From positions 2,294,001-2,358,000 of the forward strand of contig JAPVLO010000232.1 of NCBI GenBank assembly GCA_027257055.1: 64,000 nt of DNA. Reading direction: 5' to 3'. This document shows, piece by piece, positions 22,593 to 34,024 of the stretch. The translations under genes and the position numbers were made by a program. Numbering within the stretch: position 1 is the first letter of the stretch; each line of letters starts with the position of its first letter. A model generated the notes under the pieces. That model saw only the letters and a list, made by a program, of their open reading frames with translations. It ran no database searches and was not told the origin of the DNA. The DNA is from Cephalopachus bancanus. Its lineage: Eukaryota; Chordata; Mammalia; Primates; Tarsiidae.

Positions 22593-22835
22593 AATAATAG
22601 CAAATACTTAGAAAACACTTCCTATGGGCCACGCTTTACACGCATCATCTGATTTATTCCTCACTGTATTTCCAGGAGGTAAATACTGTTATTATCCTCT
22701 TTTGATAGGTAAGAAAACAAGCTTGGAGACAATGTTTTGCTCAAGGCCACATGGAGTGTGGGTAGAGGAGCTGGAATATGAACCTGACCCTGCTGTTCCT
22801 GGCTCCAGAGTCTCTGAGCCATGTGGCTGCCTCGG
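22593..22835 (-). mobile_element. MIR SINE, antisense, in old L1
   Basis: Nearly full MIR in antisense: aatagcaaatacttagaaaa, tatgggccacgctttacacg, ggaggtaaatactgttatta, aggtaagaaaacaagcttgg and gtctctgagccatgtggctg. L1-like sequence on both sides breaks exactly here. Confidence 0.85.
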
Positions 22836-22985
22836 CCGAGCGCCCATAGCTTCCATTCAGGTGGCTTCCAATTTTCAAATATTACAAGCAGAGCTGTGAA
22901 GGACATCTTTATAGCTATATTTTTGCATACCCCATTGTTACTTTCAAGGATAAATCTCTAGAAATGAAGCCGTGAGGTCAAAACC
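22836..22985 (-). mobile_element. L1M-type LINE, antisense (right of MIR)
   Basis: ggcttccaattttcaaatat, tacaagcagagctgtgaagg, aaggataaatctctagaaat and gaagccgtgaggtcaaa continue the antisense L1M interrupted by the MIR. Confidence 0.7.
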
Positions 22986-22989
22986 AATG

Positions 22990-23430
22990 CACATTGTTTT
23001 CTGGACTGAGAGGAGCTATTTGTGGCAAGAGCAGACAGACACTAGTGGAGCCGGTCCAGAGGCACTGGGTGAGTGGCCCACGCTGTCCCACACCCTCCCC
23101 TCCCCCCACGCACTTTTCCTGCCCACCCACAAGGTTGCAACCATGGGGAGTCCTACTTCCCGTCTTGGGAGTGACCATTTCCCACACCCTAACACACACT
23201 GTGCATTCTCATTTTAAAAGCCATTGCCACATTCTTGGGTGGAAAAATGGCATTCTTTTTATCTGCAAGTTTTAAATTGTTTGTAAGACCAAACCAACAC
23301 CTTAAATTTGTCAGCAGGCCCTCTGTATTCCTTGTTTGCTGGCTTTCCTTTCTGTGTCCTTTGGAAAAGAGTTTGGTTTTGACATCCTAGAGCTCTCTTG
23401 GTATTTGTATGTTTTTTCTTCCATTCTCTT
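22990..23430. other. Unassigned non-coding stretch
   Basis: Nothing identifiable in this interval. Confidence 0.45.
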
Positions 23431-23434
23431 CCAG

Positions 23435-23483
23435 GAATGAAAGGGAATGAATGAATAAATGAGTGAATGAATGAATGAGTTGA
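23435..23483. repeat. ATGA/TGAA microsatellite
   Basis: About 49 bp of imperfect gaatgaat units with a few point changes. Confidence 0.9.
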
Positions 23484-23704
23484 ATTTCCCGCAGTTTCTC
23501 CTGAGAGGTCTTTAACAAGGAAACTGGTGGAAGATTTTCCCTCTGCCTTATTGACCGGGCAAGACTTCCGTTAACTGGAGCTCTATTTTTGTTTGCTCTG
23601 GAATGTAATCCTTGCTAGGATTGGTCTGTACTAAGGCCTTGGCTTGAAGAATGAGTCTTAGAAGTGGCAGACACTGGGGTTTCTACATGACCCTGAGTTC
23701 CTAG

Positions 23705-23885
23705 CCATCGCAATGCTAGCCACCATGGATTGAGCACCTGCTAAATGTACATTGTTTTTGCCTGCACCACAATCTTGCATGATATACCTCCTGACCCTCA
23801 TTCTCCAAAGTTGCAGATGAGGCTCACGGGGGTTAAGTGACTTGTACCAGGCCACACAGATAGTTAGTGGCAGGAGAAGAGTGTT
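23705..23885 (-). mobile_element. MIR SINE, antisense
   Basis: ccatggattgagcacctgct, gcatgatatacctcctgacc, gcagatgaggctcacggggg, taagtgacttgtaccaggcc and cacacagatagttagtggca are the antisense MIR core in order. Confidence 0.88.
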
Positions 23886-23889
23886 TTTT

Positions 23890-24832
23890 GTGTCACATTG
23901 CTCATCAAGGTAAATTACTAAGGAGTGCAGGGATTCCATTTTCCTCTCTCTTCTTCATTGACAATCCTTATTTATTTCATGACAATCAGAACATTAGAAG
24001 GTTGAATTTTGTTACACAGATTTTATATAGAGGAAGGACTGGAATAACGATCTCTAAAATGTCTTATAGTTACTGGCGTTTATGATTCAAATGCTCATTC
24101 TCTAGGAACCAAAAGAAGGCCTGTTCCAACAGGGCTCTACCTCTAGCCAGGGTGACTGGGCCCACCGCCCCACCAGCTAGGCTTGCACACCCAATCTTTC
24201 ACTGGGGTCTGGTTGGTGTCATGTCAGGCAGGTCTCCTCAGAGAACAGAAAGATGGAGTTGAGTGGGTGGGTGGGGGAGGAGACAAGGAGCTTGAGAGTT
24301 TATTTACGATGAGGAAAAGTAGTGATAGCCAGTAGGATTGCTTAGAGCAGGAGCAAAAGAAAATGAGAGAGAATCAGAATGACTTCACAACTCCTTAGCA
24401 AAGGTGAAAGGCATGGGAGGGGAGATTTCACAGCAAGGTAGGACCAGAGAAGCTCTCAAGTGAGAAGCTGCAGAAAGAATTTACTAACTCCCAAATTTAG
24501 GACAAGCCACTATAGACATCTGGGCTGTCTCTGGATCCTTGTGGTGTCAAGCAACAGGGTGGCACCTAAAGGAGACCTTTACACATATGTGGGGTGTCTT
24601 GATGTCCAGGTGGTTTAGCATGTGCTAGTTCTAGGGAGGGCAGCCAGGCTTGCTAGCCTTCCAGTAATACGTGGAGTCATCTTAAACAACTGAGACTTGT
24701 CCTGGCCCTAAATGCCAGTAGTGTCCCATGAAGACAATGGATGATATCTCAGTGTTCTTCTAGTACTAATAATCTCATATTTTATTATTTTATCCTAGCT
24801 ATGACTGTTTTCTTTAAAGATGAAATGAGAAA
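23890..24832. other. Unassigned non-coding stretch
   Basis: No family recognised. The 24240-24680 part (gagtttatttacgatgagg and nearby) has an LTR-like flavour but no diagnostic ends. Confidence 0.4.
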
Positions 24833-24834
24833 AA

Positions 24835-25735
24835 AACTGATCATGCAAATAAGATGATTTGATAAAAGCCAACATTCATGATTTAAAAAAATATTTTAGC
24901 AAATCAAAAGTATCCTCTTAACCAAATAATGCTATCTATTACTTACAGCAAATGTTATAATTAATTATAAAATATTAGACACGTTCCCATTAAAGGAAGA
25001 AGACAAGAATGCCCGCCCTCAATCACATCAGATATCAACATTATGCTTACAGTTCTAACAAATGCAATTAAACACAAAAAGGAAATAAGAATTGAAAAGT
25101 TAAAAATGTAATTATTATTCACACATTACTTGATTTTCTATACAAAAAAAGCTGATGTCTTGTGAAAAAGCTACCTTTTTTTAAAGTTCAGTTTTGCTAG
25201 ATAGATGGTCAGCACATCCAGACTTATAGTATCCTGCATGCCAGAGTTAATCAGATTAGAAAAATTAATTTGAAAGAGATGCAATTCACAATAGCAAGAA
25301 AAACTAAAAATTACTTTAAAATAATTATAATAAAATAAGTTTTATAAGAATTCAAGTAATGTAAGAAGAATTGAATAATGAGTGGGATAGTTTGTGTTCA
25401 TGGATGGAAAGATGTTATTATAAATATATCAATTCTCCCTTAATTAGGGTGCAAATTCAATGTACATATAACAAATATTTCAACATGATTTATCTTCAGA
25501 CTTGACGGATTGATTTTAAAACCCATATAAATGTACAAAGCTGTCAAAATAATTCTGAGAAAGAAGAGAGACTGGCCTTCCTAAATATAAAGACATAAGG
25601 TCATAATAATTAAATCAGTGCATTATTGCTATCGGAATAGACAGATCAACAGAACATAATAAAGATTTCAAACACAGATGCAAATGTGTATGACTTTTTG
25701 ATATTTGATACAGGAGGCATTGCAAAATGAAAGAT
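24835..25735 (+). mobile_element. Old L1 ORF2 region, sense, degenerate
   Basis: Sense L1 ORF2 with many deletions: caagaatgcccgccctcaat (for caagggtgtccactctcacc), gatgcaattcacaatagcaa, tgttcatggatggaaagatg, gggtgcaaattcaatgtaca, gagaaagaagagagactggc, catcacacttcct-like segments, and atagacagatcaacagaaca. Order matches full-length ORF2. No intact frame. Confidence 0.85.
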
Positions 25736-25739
25736 AGGT

Positions 25740-25945
25740 ATCTAGTTCTTCTTTGGCAGCAGAACGCAAACGTCTGATGTCCAGGTCAAAGAGACTTGGG
25801 TTCCAAGCAGCAATTTTGATGTTTCTTTTAGAAAATTCCTGATATACAGAAGTATTTTTCCAATCAGGAGTTCCATTCCACTTCTCAGGTCTTCCCAGAA
25901 GTGTTACAGGACGTCTGAGATAATTTGATTAGGCCACTTTTTGCT
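25740..25945. other. Unassigned non-coding stretch
   Basis: Short interval between two sense L1 segments with no recognisable content. Confidence 0.4.
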
Positions 25946-25949
25946 TAAA

Positions 25950-26520
25950 CAAGCTATGGTGAATTCTGTTGTCTGCAATCTAGGAAAACTTGAAATAGAT
26001 ATATGTACTAGGGAATACTTTTCAACATGTGTTCAAATTGGCATATACAAGAATGTCCACAGTACATTTGATTGTAATGGTGAAAAATTGGAAGCAAACA
26101 TGTCCAGAAGTAAAAGAGATAAATGAATTGTGATGTAGACATAGGATGAAATATTACTCAGCTGGTAAAATGAACTAGATCTGTGTGTATCAGCATGAAT
26201 AGGTATCAGATGATTAGTATCGAGTGAACAAGGGAAGTTGCAGAATGCTGTGGTTAATACCATCTCATTTGTGAAAAATATACAACTCAATGCTATCATA
26301 CATATGCGTGTATATATAATATTAAATAAAATTTGGAAAAGGCACAGTAATTTAATGATAGTAACAGTACTTTAGAAGGAAGGAAAGAAGGAAGGAAACG
26401 GAATGGAGGATGATTAGAAAGGAAGCTTCCTTCTTATTTAGAATCAGTCTATTTCTTTTATTTCACAAAACAAAGTGTAAATTAATTCTGGGTATCGAGT
26501 GCATGGTATTTATTATTCTT
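25950..26520 (+). mobile_element. L1M 3' end, sense
   Basis: aagaatgtccacagtacatt, gtgaaaaattggaagcaaac, atgtccagaagtaa, gatgaaatattactcagctg, ctagatctgtgtgtatcag and aagttgcagaatgctgtgg match the L1M 3' line (gcaaaaaattggaaacaacc ... ggaatactatgcagctgtt ... tagatctatatgtactgat). A GGAA-rich run (26376-26398) lies within it. Confidence 0.8.
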
Positions 26521-26655
26521 TGTATTTTTTTACCTTTCATGTTGTTAATTTATTTATCTTATTTATTTTATTATTGAGCTGTGGGGTACAAGTAAGGATT
26601 AACTACACAAGTGGGCTGCATGCAGGTCTTTGTACTTTTCTATATTTCTTAAACC

Positions 26656-26744
26656 AAAGAAGGGGGAGGAAGAAAAAGAAAGGAAGAGAGGGAGGGAGGG
26701 AAGAGGAAGGAGGGAAAGAAAGGAGGGAGTGAGGGAAGAAAGAG
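26656..26744. repeat. Polypurine GGAA/GA-rich tract
   Basis: 74 uninterrupted purines from 26656 to 26729, then one T and further purines to 26744. Such mirror-like polypurine tracts can form triplexes in principle. A CA repeat follows 70 bp downstream. Confidence 0.95.
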
Positions 26745-26814
26745 TAGTTCCTGTAGTTTCTATTGTGTCTTACAGATAATTCAGCACAAGGTATATTTCT
26801 CCTTGAAATCAGTT

Positions 26815-26859
<45 letters not shown>
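26815..26859. repeat. (CA)n microsatellite
   Basis: Uninterrupted CA dinucleotide run of about 22 units, ending in cag. Confidence 0.98.
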
Positions 26860-26864
<5 letters not shown>

Positions 26865-26869
26865 TAAAA

Positions 26870-27600
26870 GGTAATTAATTATTTAAAAATTATTATCATT
26901 AGATAATGAGAACTGCGGTTCCTTTTTATGCATTACCTGCCAGGAAGTGCACTAGATTTTAGGCTCAGCAGTGATAATTAACTCCTCTCAAGTGCTTGGT
27001 AATCTCTATTTGTCTGATCCTTTTGAATGTCTTTTTTCTCTCCATTATCCTATTTCATGCACTGCCTTATTCCATAAACCATCCCAAATGAACTAGGGAA
27101 ATATTCACAGAACAAATCCTAAACTTAAAAATAAAAGAAAAGCAATGACTTTACTCTCTGATTCTGGCATTTCTGAACTTGAATAGTATAATGGAAGAGC
27201 GTCATTGATATAATCTTAAAAACTGGGTTCTGACACGTTTTGATATGGCTGCTCTTAAAACTCCTTTGCTTTGTACCGTGGTGTTTGCTTGGGCACTTGG
27301 AAGTGGGTGGGTGGGAAGAGAGAAAGCTGTGGGGGGGCCAGGCCATTGCTTGCCCTCCACTGCTGGTCACTGTGGGGGTTGCTTGGGGCGGGGGCAGTGA
27401 ATACATGCATTTAATTTACAGTCGGATACTGACTGCTATGCGCCGTGGCTTACAGCTGGAGCTCAGAAATAGTGAGGCGGCCATTAGCAAGCCCCCCTGG
27501 GTGCGAATCCATCATTGATTTGCTCTTACGACATCGATCAATGAATGTAATAATGCCCATAAAAAATGATGGGCTTTGAGGTCACATATATTTGGAATGG
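26870..27600. other. Unassigned non-coding stretch
   Basis: No gene or repeat family called. The 93-aa antisense frame at 27125-27406 has no domain features. Confidence 0.45.
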
Positions 27601-27808
27601 TGTCTTAGTCCATTTTGTGCTGCTGTCACAGAATACCACAGACTGGGTAACTTATAATGAACAGATATTTATTGACTTACATTTCTGGAAGCTGGGAAGT
27701 CCCAGATCAAGGGGTTGGCATCTGATAAGGGGGTTGAACTCATTCTTTTATAAAGAACCCACTCCCACCACAATGACACTCATGCGTTCATGAGGGCATT
27801 CTTTCTAC
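27601..27808 (-). mobile_element. MaLR (MLT1-type) LTR fragment, antisense
   Basis: tgtcttagtccattttgtgc, cacagactgggtaacttata, ttctggaagctgggaagtcc and tttataaagaaccc match antisense MLT1. It begins at the LTR terminus but stops after about 200 bp at gttcatgagggcatt, so the distal half is deleted or lost. Confidence 0.85.
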
Positions 27809-27809
27809 C

Positions 27810-28436
27810 TTTATTTGAAATTCACTCACTGCTGGTATAACTACCTAGCTAGAGGTTTGACAAATTTGCTATACCTTTTTGCCCAGCAACTAGGAGGAGA
27901 GCCAGAATAGGATCCCTGCACATCTGCTGGAATCTCAGTGAGGTACTAAGGTACTTGGAAGACATTCAGATCAGGCTTATGAGAAATCCCAATGCCCCAT
28001 TTTGCCTTATGACTGCAGGTTGAGGGAAACCAACATGTCTGTATCTCTGGGGTAGGATTGTCCCCAAAAGAAAGTCATATAACCAGTCAGCTGCCATGGG
28101 AAAGTTGATGCCCTCTGACGTAGATCATGCTCACTCCTACCTGGCAGCATCGTATTCCTGGGAGTGGCTTGTGAGCCAGTGTTGGATTACTACCACCCTT
28201 CATCTAAGTAACAAATACTTGCTCCCACATACACACACCATCACATCACCAGCACCAAACAGTTCCAACTGCGAGAAGATTCATCTGCAGGAGATACTTG
28301 TATAGAGTCTCAGGGAAACTTATCAAGAGAAAGAAACAAGAAAGATAGGGAGACAGTAGGGACTTTCGGATGTCTGCTTTCCTGCTTTCCACTTTTTTGA
28401 CTGTGCCCTTGAAAGGGTATAAGCAAAATCGAAGAA
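27810..28436. other. Unassigned non-coding stretch
   Basis: No assignment. It adjoins a truncated MaLR LTR and a probable second LTR and might be decayed retroviral sequence, but no coding signature is visible. Confidence 0.4.
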
Positions 28437-28439
28437 ACT

Positions 28440-28785
28440 TTGCATTAGACTGAGCTGAGTTATGCTATGGGGAAAAAGAAACTCAGTGGTTTAACACATA
28501 AAGATGTATTTCTCTAAGTAAGTGTTCACTTCCTATCTCCAAGGCTGTGCCCTCTATAAGGTGACTTGGGAATACAGGTCACATGTGCCTTGCTCTGCCT
28601 CTGAAACTTGTGTCATCCACATCTTTGTGAAAAGGGAACAGGAGTCAAGGAGAACTCATAGACCCTCTGGGTGATTTGGCCCAGAAGTCACATGCACTTA
28701 ATTTCCCTTGTGGACCAATGGCCAGAACTAGTTACATGGCCCAAACTAACAACCAGGAAGCTGAGAAATGCAGCCTTCCTGAATT
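28440..28785. mobile_element. Ancient interspersed repeat, probable LTR
   Basis: gagttatgctatggggaaaa, aactcagtggtttaacacat, gatgtatttctctaag, gaagtcacatgcactt and ccagaactagttacatggcc resemble a widespread old mammalian repeat (agttatgctgcagtaac ... ctcagtggcttaaaaca ... ggccagaactagtcacatgg). I remember this as LTR-class but cannot name the family. Confidence 0.5.
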
Positions 28786-29404
28786 CCCAGGATAGTGAAA
28801 GAGACTCTGTGAACCCAGCATACCGCCTCTGCAATAAAATATTTACAAGAAGGGCACAGGGTATTGCATTGGGGCCCAGGTGACCATGACAGCAAGGGTG
28901 AAGAGGGCAAATTTTGCTCTTCTGTGTGGAATCGATGTCTCTGTGAGGTAGAGGAAATACAGTCCTGCGGCACCTTCAGAGTTTTGAAGCCACAGGGAGG
29001 TGGCCCCAGGCCAGGAGAGCAATGTCTGCTGAACATACCAGCAGCAGGAGCTGTGCCCTTGGACCACCCCAGTGGATTGGGGTGCCAGCAAGGAGCAACG
29101 TCAACCAGAAGAGAACCTTGGAGAAGAGCACGAGGCTCCACTTAGACGAATGGAGAGGCCCCGAAATACCTGCTCGTGAACTTGCAAGCTGGGGTGAGGA
29201 GGCAATACATACAGTTATCAACATTAATACTACCCCACCAGAATCCAGAACAAGGTGGAGTCTGGGAACATTTGGTTACCACCCAATGGCTTGCCAGGAA
29301 ACGACACAGATCATTTATATGGCCACATCTTAGCATGGAGGAACTATTTCTCGTTGAGATGGAGTCAAAATATCCTAGAGCCATACTGTACCACGAGCTT
29401 TTAA
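28786..29404. other. Unassigned non-coding stretch
   Basis: Several overlapping frames of 80-131 aa occur on both strands without domain features. No family recognised. Confidence 0.45.
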
Positions 29405-29602
29405 GTAGCTCCATGGTAAGATCCTGGAAACAGCAGCATCGGCATCCCATGGGAACTTGATAGAAATGCAAATTCGTGGACTCTGTTTCAGGCCTAATAA
29501 GTCAAAACCACTAGGAGCAGGGCCCAGAAACCTGTGCTTTAATAAGTTCACCCTTGCCCCCTTTTGATTCAGATGCAAGCTAAAGTTTGAGAACCACTCA
29601 TT
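29405..29602 (+). mobile_element. MER5A-type hAT element
   Basis: cagcatcggcatcccatggg, gatagaaatgcaaattcgtg, aagtcaaaaccactaggagc, tgattcagatgcaagctaaa and gtttgagaaccact follow MER5A through to its terminal inverted repeat end. Confidence 0.85.
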
Positions 29603-29604
29603 AG

Positions 29605-29828
29605 GTCATTGGATCTTGAGAATAATCCTCTAAGAATATTCTTCACATAGTACCGAATGGACAACTGTGAACTCAAACAAATTACAAAGCACTGCATTTT
29701 AAATAAAGAATTATACTTGGGTTTCCTGATTCTGAGTCTTGTGCTCAAATCTGGGGTTAGAACACTTTCCTATCCAGAAATTTAAACCCCAGGATTTTAG
29801 AACCTAAGTGTGGACTGGACAGAGGTTT
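29605..29828. other. Unassigned short interval
   Basis: No repeat or gene recognised. Confidence 0.4.
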
Positions 29829-29829
29829 T

Positions 29830-29942
29830 AGAGAAAATCCTTCTTCAAAATTCTCATTTTACAGATAAAGAAAATGAATCCTGCAAGGTTAGAACAGATT
29901 CTTAATGGCAGAGTCCGCAACTGGAGCAGTTTCCTAAAGCCC
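29830..29942 (-). mobile_element. MIR-like SINE, antisense
   Basis: aattctcattttacagataa, agaaaatgaatcctgcaagg and cttaatggcagagtccgca fit the antisense MIR core, lacking one segment (the cccaaggtcacacagc part). Confidence 0.6.
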
Positions 29943-30562
29943 GGGGCAACACACTTTCCATGGGGAGACAAAGAAGCCGAAATTTAGTTTTGTCTGAGGG
30001 CCCTGCTTTTTCCTGACTGTCCTGATTAAGTGTCTGAATTGGAACAGGTCACCTGTGTTTTCTCCCTGCTCTTCCTTCCCCTATTCTGGCCTTGGTAGGA
30101 GTCTATGAAGCGCCATGACTCAGTTGTGACTCCAGCTGGAGGGATCCGTATATGCTAATAACAAAGGACCCCCAAAATGAATTTTTAGTGTTGCACAGAG
30201 GCACTGGGCACATTTGGATTCTTCTCTGACTGGCTTGGGGTCACAGGTTCTGGGTTCTAAGCCTGGAGAGAATCTAAAGACTTCTGTCCTCTTCTTCTCG
30301 GTTTTAGGGGTATGACTGTGCTCCATCTATTATAAATATTTAGTGAAAACCCAAGCCCAGGATTTGCGCCTGGAAGACCCAGGCTTGATCAGAATTGCCA
30401 GCCTTGTGATACTGCCTTACTTCATAATCTCACAGGCTTTCACATCCTGTACTGAAAAAATGAAGAAAGCATTACTTCCTTCAGGTGGTTGTTACAATTA
30501 CCTAGCACACACACACAGGAGCCCTTGGAATCGTCTAAGAAGTGCTAAATGACCACCTTCTT
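29943..30562. other. Unassigned non-coding stretch
   Basis: No identifiable content in this interval. Confidence 0.45.
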
Positions 30563-30564
30563 CT

Positions 30565-30900
30565 TGTTCTGAATTTTAAAAACATATGACATGTACAGAA
30601 GAGTGCATAAATCATAAATGTGCAATTCAATGAACTTCCGCAAACCAAGTATACCAGCACTTAGACTAAGAAACCACATGATCAGCATGTGGTTCCCAGG
30701 CACTATTACTTGACTTCTCTGAAGGATAACCATTATCTTGACTTCTAACACCATAAATTCGTTTGCTTGTCTTAAAATGTTTTATTAGTGGATTCCTACA
30801 GGGCTCTGTTGCATCTGGCTTTTTTCACTCAACATTATGTTTATAAGATGTACACTCTTCTCTTTACGTTTTAATGATTAATTATATCCATCCTTTGGTT
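30565..30900 (-). mobile_element. L1M-type LINE, antisense
   Basis: gcaattcaatgaacttccgc, agactaagaaaccaca, taaccattatcttgacttct, aacaccataaattcgtttgc and cttttttcactcaacattat match antisense L1M (gctcaatgaattttcacaa ... ccactatcctgacttcta ... tttcgctcaacattatgtt). Confidence 0.82.
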
Positions 30901-31468
30901 TATAGCCTCTTGTACTGTTCTCTTTTGGCTCCTGCCTCGTGTACTGTGTCCACGAAAGCATTTATTTGTGACGTGCAAGACTAGATGGTTGACAGGCTGT
31001 GGGATTATGACTGGCGATGGCTCTTTCCATTGACCTGGGCCTTTTGTGAAATGAGAACTGTGAGTCTTCAGAGGATAATAGCCAGAGAGCTTAGGGCACT
31101 GGGTCCTCACTGAGTGAATGTCTTCTGACTCCATGTCCCTCCGCCCCAGAGAACAACACCTCTGCTCTCCTGTTCCTGGTACTGCTTGTCCCCAAGGGAA
31201 ACCAGCCCAAAGAAGACAGCTTCAAAGCTCTGCCTCTCTTCCTAGCAAGACTGAAACGCCCCCTCTCCTCAAGTCACGGGATAAATAATAGATAAAATAA
31301 TTGTATTTAAATAGGCTAGCTCTCAGCACCTTCGCATATGCAGAGGCATTAAAGGAAAGTTCTTTTCTCCACACCCTCTGGTGATGAACAGGGGGCAGGG
31401 CACATCTTTGCTCAGTGCTTTTGTGTCTGCAGAAGCAAGATAAAAATGAGACCTGGGATCCTGGGTCA
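30901..31468. other. Unassigned non-coding stretch
   Basis: No repeat or gene recognised. Confidence 0.45.
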
Positions 31469-31469
31469 C

Positions 31470-31574
31470 TTTTTTTGAGTTGGAATCTCACTGCTGCCCA
31501 GCCTGGAGTGCAGTGGCACGCTCAGGGCTACAGCAGCCTTGACCTGTTGGGCTCAGGCGATCCTTTGCCTCTAC
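31470..31574 (-). mobile_element. 5'-truncated Alu right arm
   Basis: A 7-nt T-run, then gagttggaatctcactgctg, gcctggagtgcagtggcacg and tgttgggctcaggcgatcct, ending at gcctctac. Only about 105 bp of the right monomer is present. It stops directly at a second T-run (31575-31588). Confidence 0.85.
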
Positions 31575-31850
31575 TTTTTTTTTTTTTTGGCAGGGGGTGG
31601 GCAGGGGGGCATTCCCTTTGTGCCCCAGGGTACCCTGAGCTGCATCTAAAAGTTTCAACAAAAATGAGGACTGTGTGGGAATCTGTTGCGTTTCTATTTG
31701 CTGTACATCCCACATCCAGATCAGTCCTGCACCCTTGGCCTCATTCACAAAGTAACCTGAAGCTTCTGGTCTCAGAAACCAATGGTTGTCGTGCTGCTTT
31801 GGGAACCCCTGATGCAGATTCCTCCATGGTTAAAGCTCCATGTTAGTGTA
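31575..31850 (-). other. Poly-A-tailed sequence of unknown origin
   Basis: Read on the minus strand, about 260 bp of non-repeat sequence ends in A14 (31575-31588) and is followed by the truncated Alu arm. This looks like the 3' end of a retroposed transcript, or an Alu landing in an existing A-tract. An 86-aa minus frame spans part of it but continues into the Alu. The 5' limit is uncertain. No polyadenylation signal aataaa is evident just before the tract. Confidence 0.45.
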
Positions 31851-32436
31851 GTTATGAAGCTGATTTTTTTTAAGATAGCAAGATTCAGATGCCAGGAATT
31901 TAGAGTTTGAGTGTCTCTTAAACAGCCTCACCCCTCATTCACTGCACATATCTTCATCGCATCCTTGAAACATTCATTACCTGTTTTTTAATTTTTATTT
32001 TTAACTATTCCAGCAAAGAGGACAGAAGCCTGCTTCTACCCTACCCTCCTTCAAGACGGCCTGTTCTCTCTCTGAATAACTGTGGCTGTTAGGAAAGTTC
32101 TTTGATGAGTCAAATTTTTCCTCTAGTAATTTCCACCTGTTTTCCCTACTTCTTTCTTCTGGAGTCACTCAGATCTATTCCAATCCATATAACAGATCTT
32201 TAACTAATTGAAAAATAACTATGATGTATCCCTTTAGGTTACTTATTGAATTCCTACTTTTGACAAGAATTGAATCTTTTCTTTTCAAAGTTAAACATTC
32301 TTAGTTTTTGAAATATTTATTATATGAATTGGTTTTCTAGCTCCACTTTTGAGTGCTTTCTGGTTTGTCAATGTTGTTCTTGAAATGTAATATCTCATGT
32401 TAAAATGCATTATTCAATTATTAAAATTAGAGGATT
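31851..32436. other. Unassigned AT-rich stretch
   Basis: No diagnostic family. Possibly degenerate LINE. Confidence 0.4.
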
Positions 32437-32439
32437 GCC

Positions 32440-33270
32440 ATAGTAGTGTAGTAGTTAAACAGATTAATACATTTCAATAAAAACCCAGAAATAGCCCCAA
32501 ATATGTATATATAAGATTTCTATTCTTGCATTGTTGATCATAATAAATTCCAGATGAATTAAAGATTTCAACGTAAAGTAAATATTCTACAAGAAAAACT
32601 AATGTGGTTAAATAATCTTAGTGTGTGGAATGACTTTTAAGTATAATTTGGAATGCATCAATCATGAAGAAAACGACTGATGAATTTGATGACGTTAATG
32701 CATTGTGCATGTGAAAATATTTTCAATGAATGAAGAGGCAAATGATACACTGAAAACATTTTTGTAACATTCATATCACACAAAAGATGAATACACTTAC
32801 TATAAAAAGAGCACTTAAATTAATTTTTAAATAAAAGATGAATCATCTTAATAGGAAAAAGCAAAGGAAATAAACAGGCAATTTAGAAAGAAATTTAATA
32901 TAGTAAGTATATGAAAAATGTTCAACTCTATGAATAAAGGAGGATATCCTCATTAAACCAAAATATTGTTATTCATCAGTAAAACTCTTAAATATGGGAT
33001 AAAACCTCCATTAACGATAGTCAGTGTTAGCAGATTATGGCTGTGAGAATATACACTCATATTCTGCTGCTTTGAGGGTGAATTGGTACAAGCCTTCTGG
33101 AAGATTATCTGACAATATTGACAAAATGAATCAAAAGCTTTTAAAAACATGTGCATACCATTTGATCAAGCAATTCCAACTCGGAGTAAATCTCTTAAGT
33201 AAATAATCAGTATTATGCTTCAATAGATATATTCATTAAAGCATTATTCATAATAGTACCACAAACATTA
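32440..33270 (+). mobile_element. Old L1 (L1M) 3' region, sense
   Basis: aataaattccagatgaatta, agatttcaacgtaaagtaaa, ggaaataaacaggcaattta, gaaaaatgttcaactctatg, caagcaattccaactcgga and attaaagcattattcataat follow sense L1M ORF2 end and 3' sequence. No intact frame. Interrupted by an Alu. Confidence 0.8.
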
Positions 33271-33283
33271 AAAATCACATACC

Positions 33284-33532
33284 AGGCCAGGTGCTGTGGC
33301 TCACGCCTCTAATCCCAGCACTTTGGGAAGCCAAGGTGAGAGGATTGCCTGAGCCCATGGGTTCAAGACTAGCCTGGGCAACTTGGTGAGACCTCATCTC
33401 TACAACAAATCAAAAAATTAGCTGGGCACGGTGGCACGTGCCTGTAGTTCCAGCTACTTGGAAGGCTGAGGTGAAAGGATTGCCTGAGCCTAGCAGAGGC
33501 TGTGGTGGCTGTGAGCATGCTCGGACTCCAAA
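33284..33532 (+). mobile_element. Alu SINE, sense, internally deleted
   Basis: Starts aggccaggtgctgtggctca and ends ctcggactccaaaaaa. Target duplication aaaatcacatacc (33271-33283) and aaaatcatatacc (33533-33545), one mismatch. At about 249 bp it lacks roughly 45 bp of the right arm, including the cactgcactccagcctggg segment. Confidence 0.95.
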
Positions 33533-33545
33533 AAAATCATATACC

Positions 33546-34010
33546 GCTGTCTGTAAACCATAACTAAATAAAATCGAGCATGCACCTCAATATATCTACA
33601 CAACTTTTATAAATGATTTATTTGTAGCATAATAATAATATATACATTGTAAAACAGATGGAATAGATATGTTAAATAAAGGTTGAGTTAAACTGGAGCA
33701 AAAGGAAGTACTGATATCTGTCTGCCTGCAAATGAAATGGATTATCTGGTACAATTTCTTCAGTGGGAACTCCTGACTCTGGAGACCACAGATTTTATTA
33801 TATCAAAAGCTGGAAGAATCTTAAATGTCCTTCATTAATAAAATGACATAAGGTTTGTTTAAATAATGATCAGTTTGATGGAATAATGCGCAGCTTTTTA
33901 AAAGTACAGTGTAGAAAGAAGCAGATTAGAAAGCATTATATGGAGTGGTTCCACTTCCCTGTAATGGTAAAGCAGTTTGTCTGGATGAAACTTGCATGGT
34001 TTAAAATATA
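33546..34010 (+). mobile_element. Old L1 (L1M) 3' region, continued
   Basis: gagcatgcacctcaatatat, taaatgtccttcattaataa, gtttgatggaataatgcgca and agaaagcattatatggagtg continue the sense L1M split by the Alu (consensus-like gatggaatactatgcagc). Confidence 0.7.
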
Positions 34011-34024
34011 AAAAACAACAATTT

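Noticed and set aside
27508..27522. tRNA B-box-like sequence (gggtgcgaatccatc)
   Set aside because: No matching A-box at the right distance and no cloverleaf can be folded.
31375..31400. CTCF-like motif (gaacagggggcagggc)
   Set aside because: Lacks the cca upstream half of the motif; chance G-run match.
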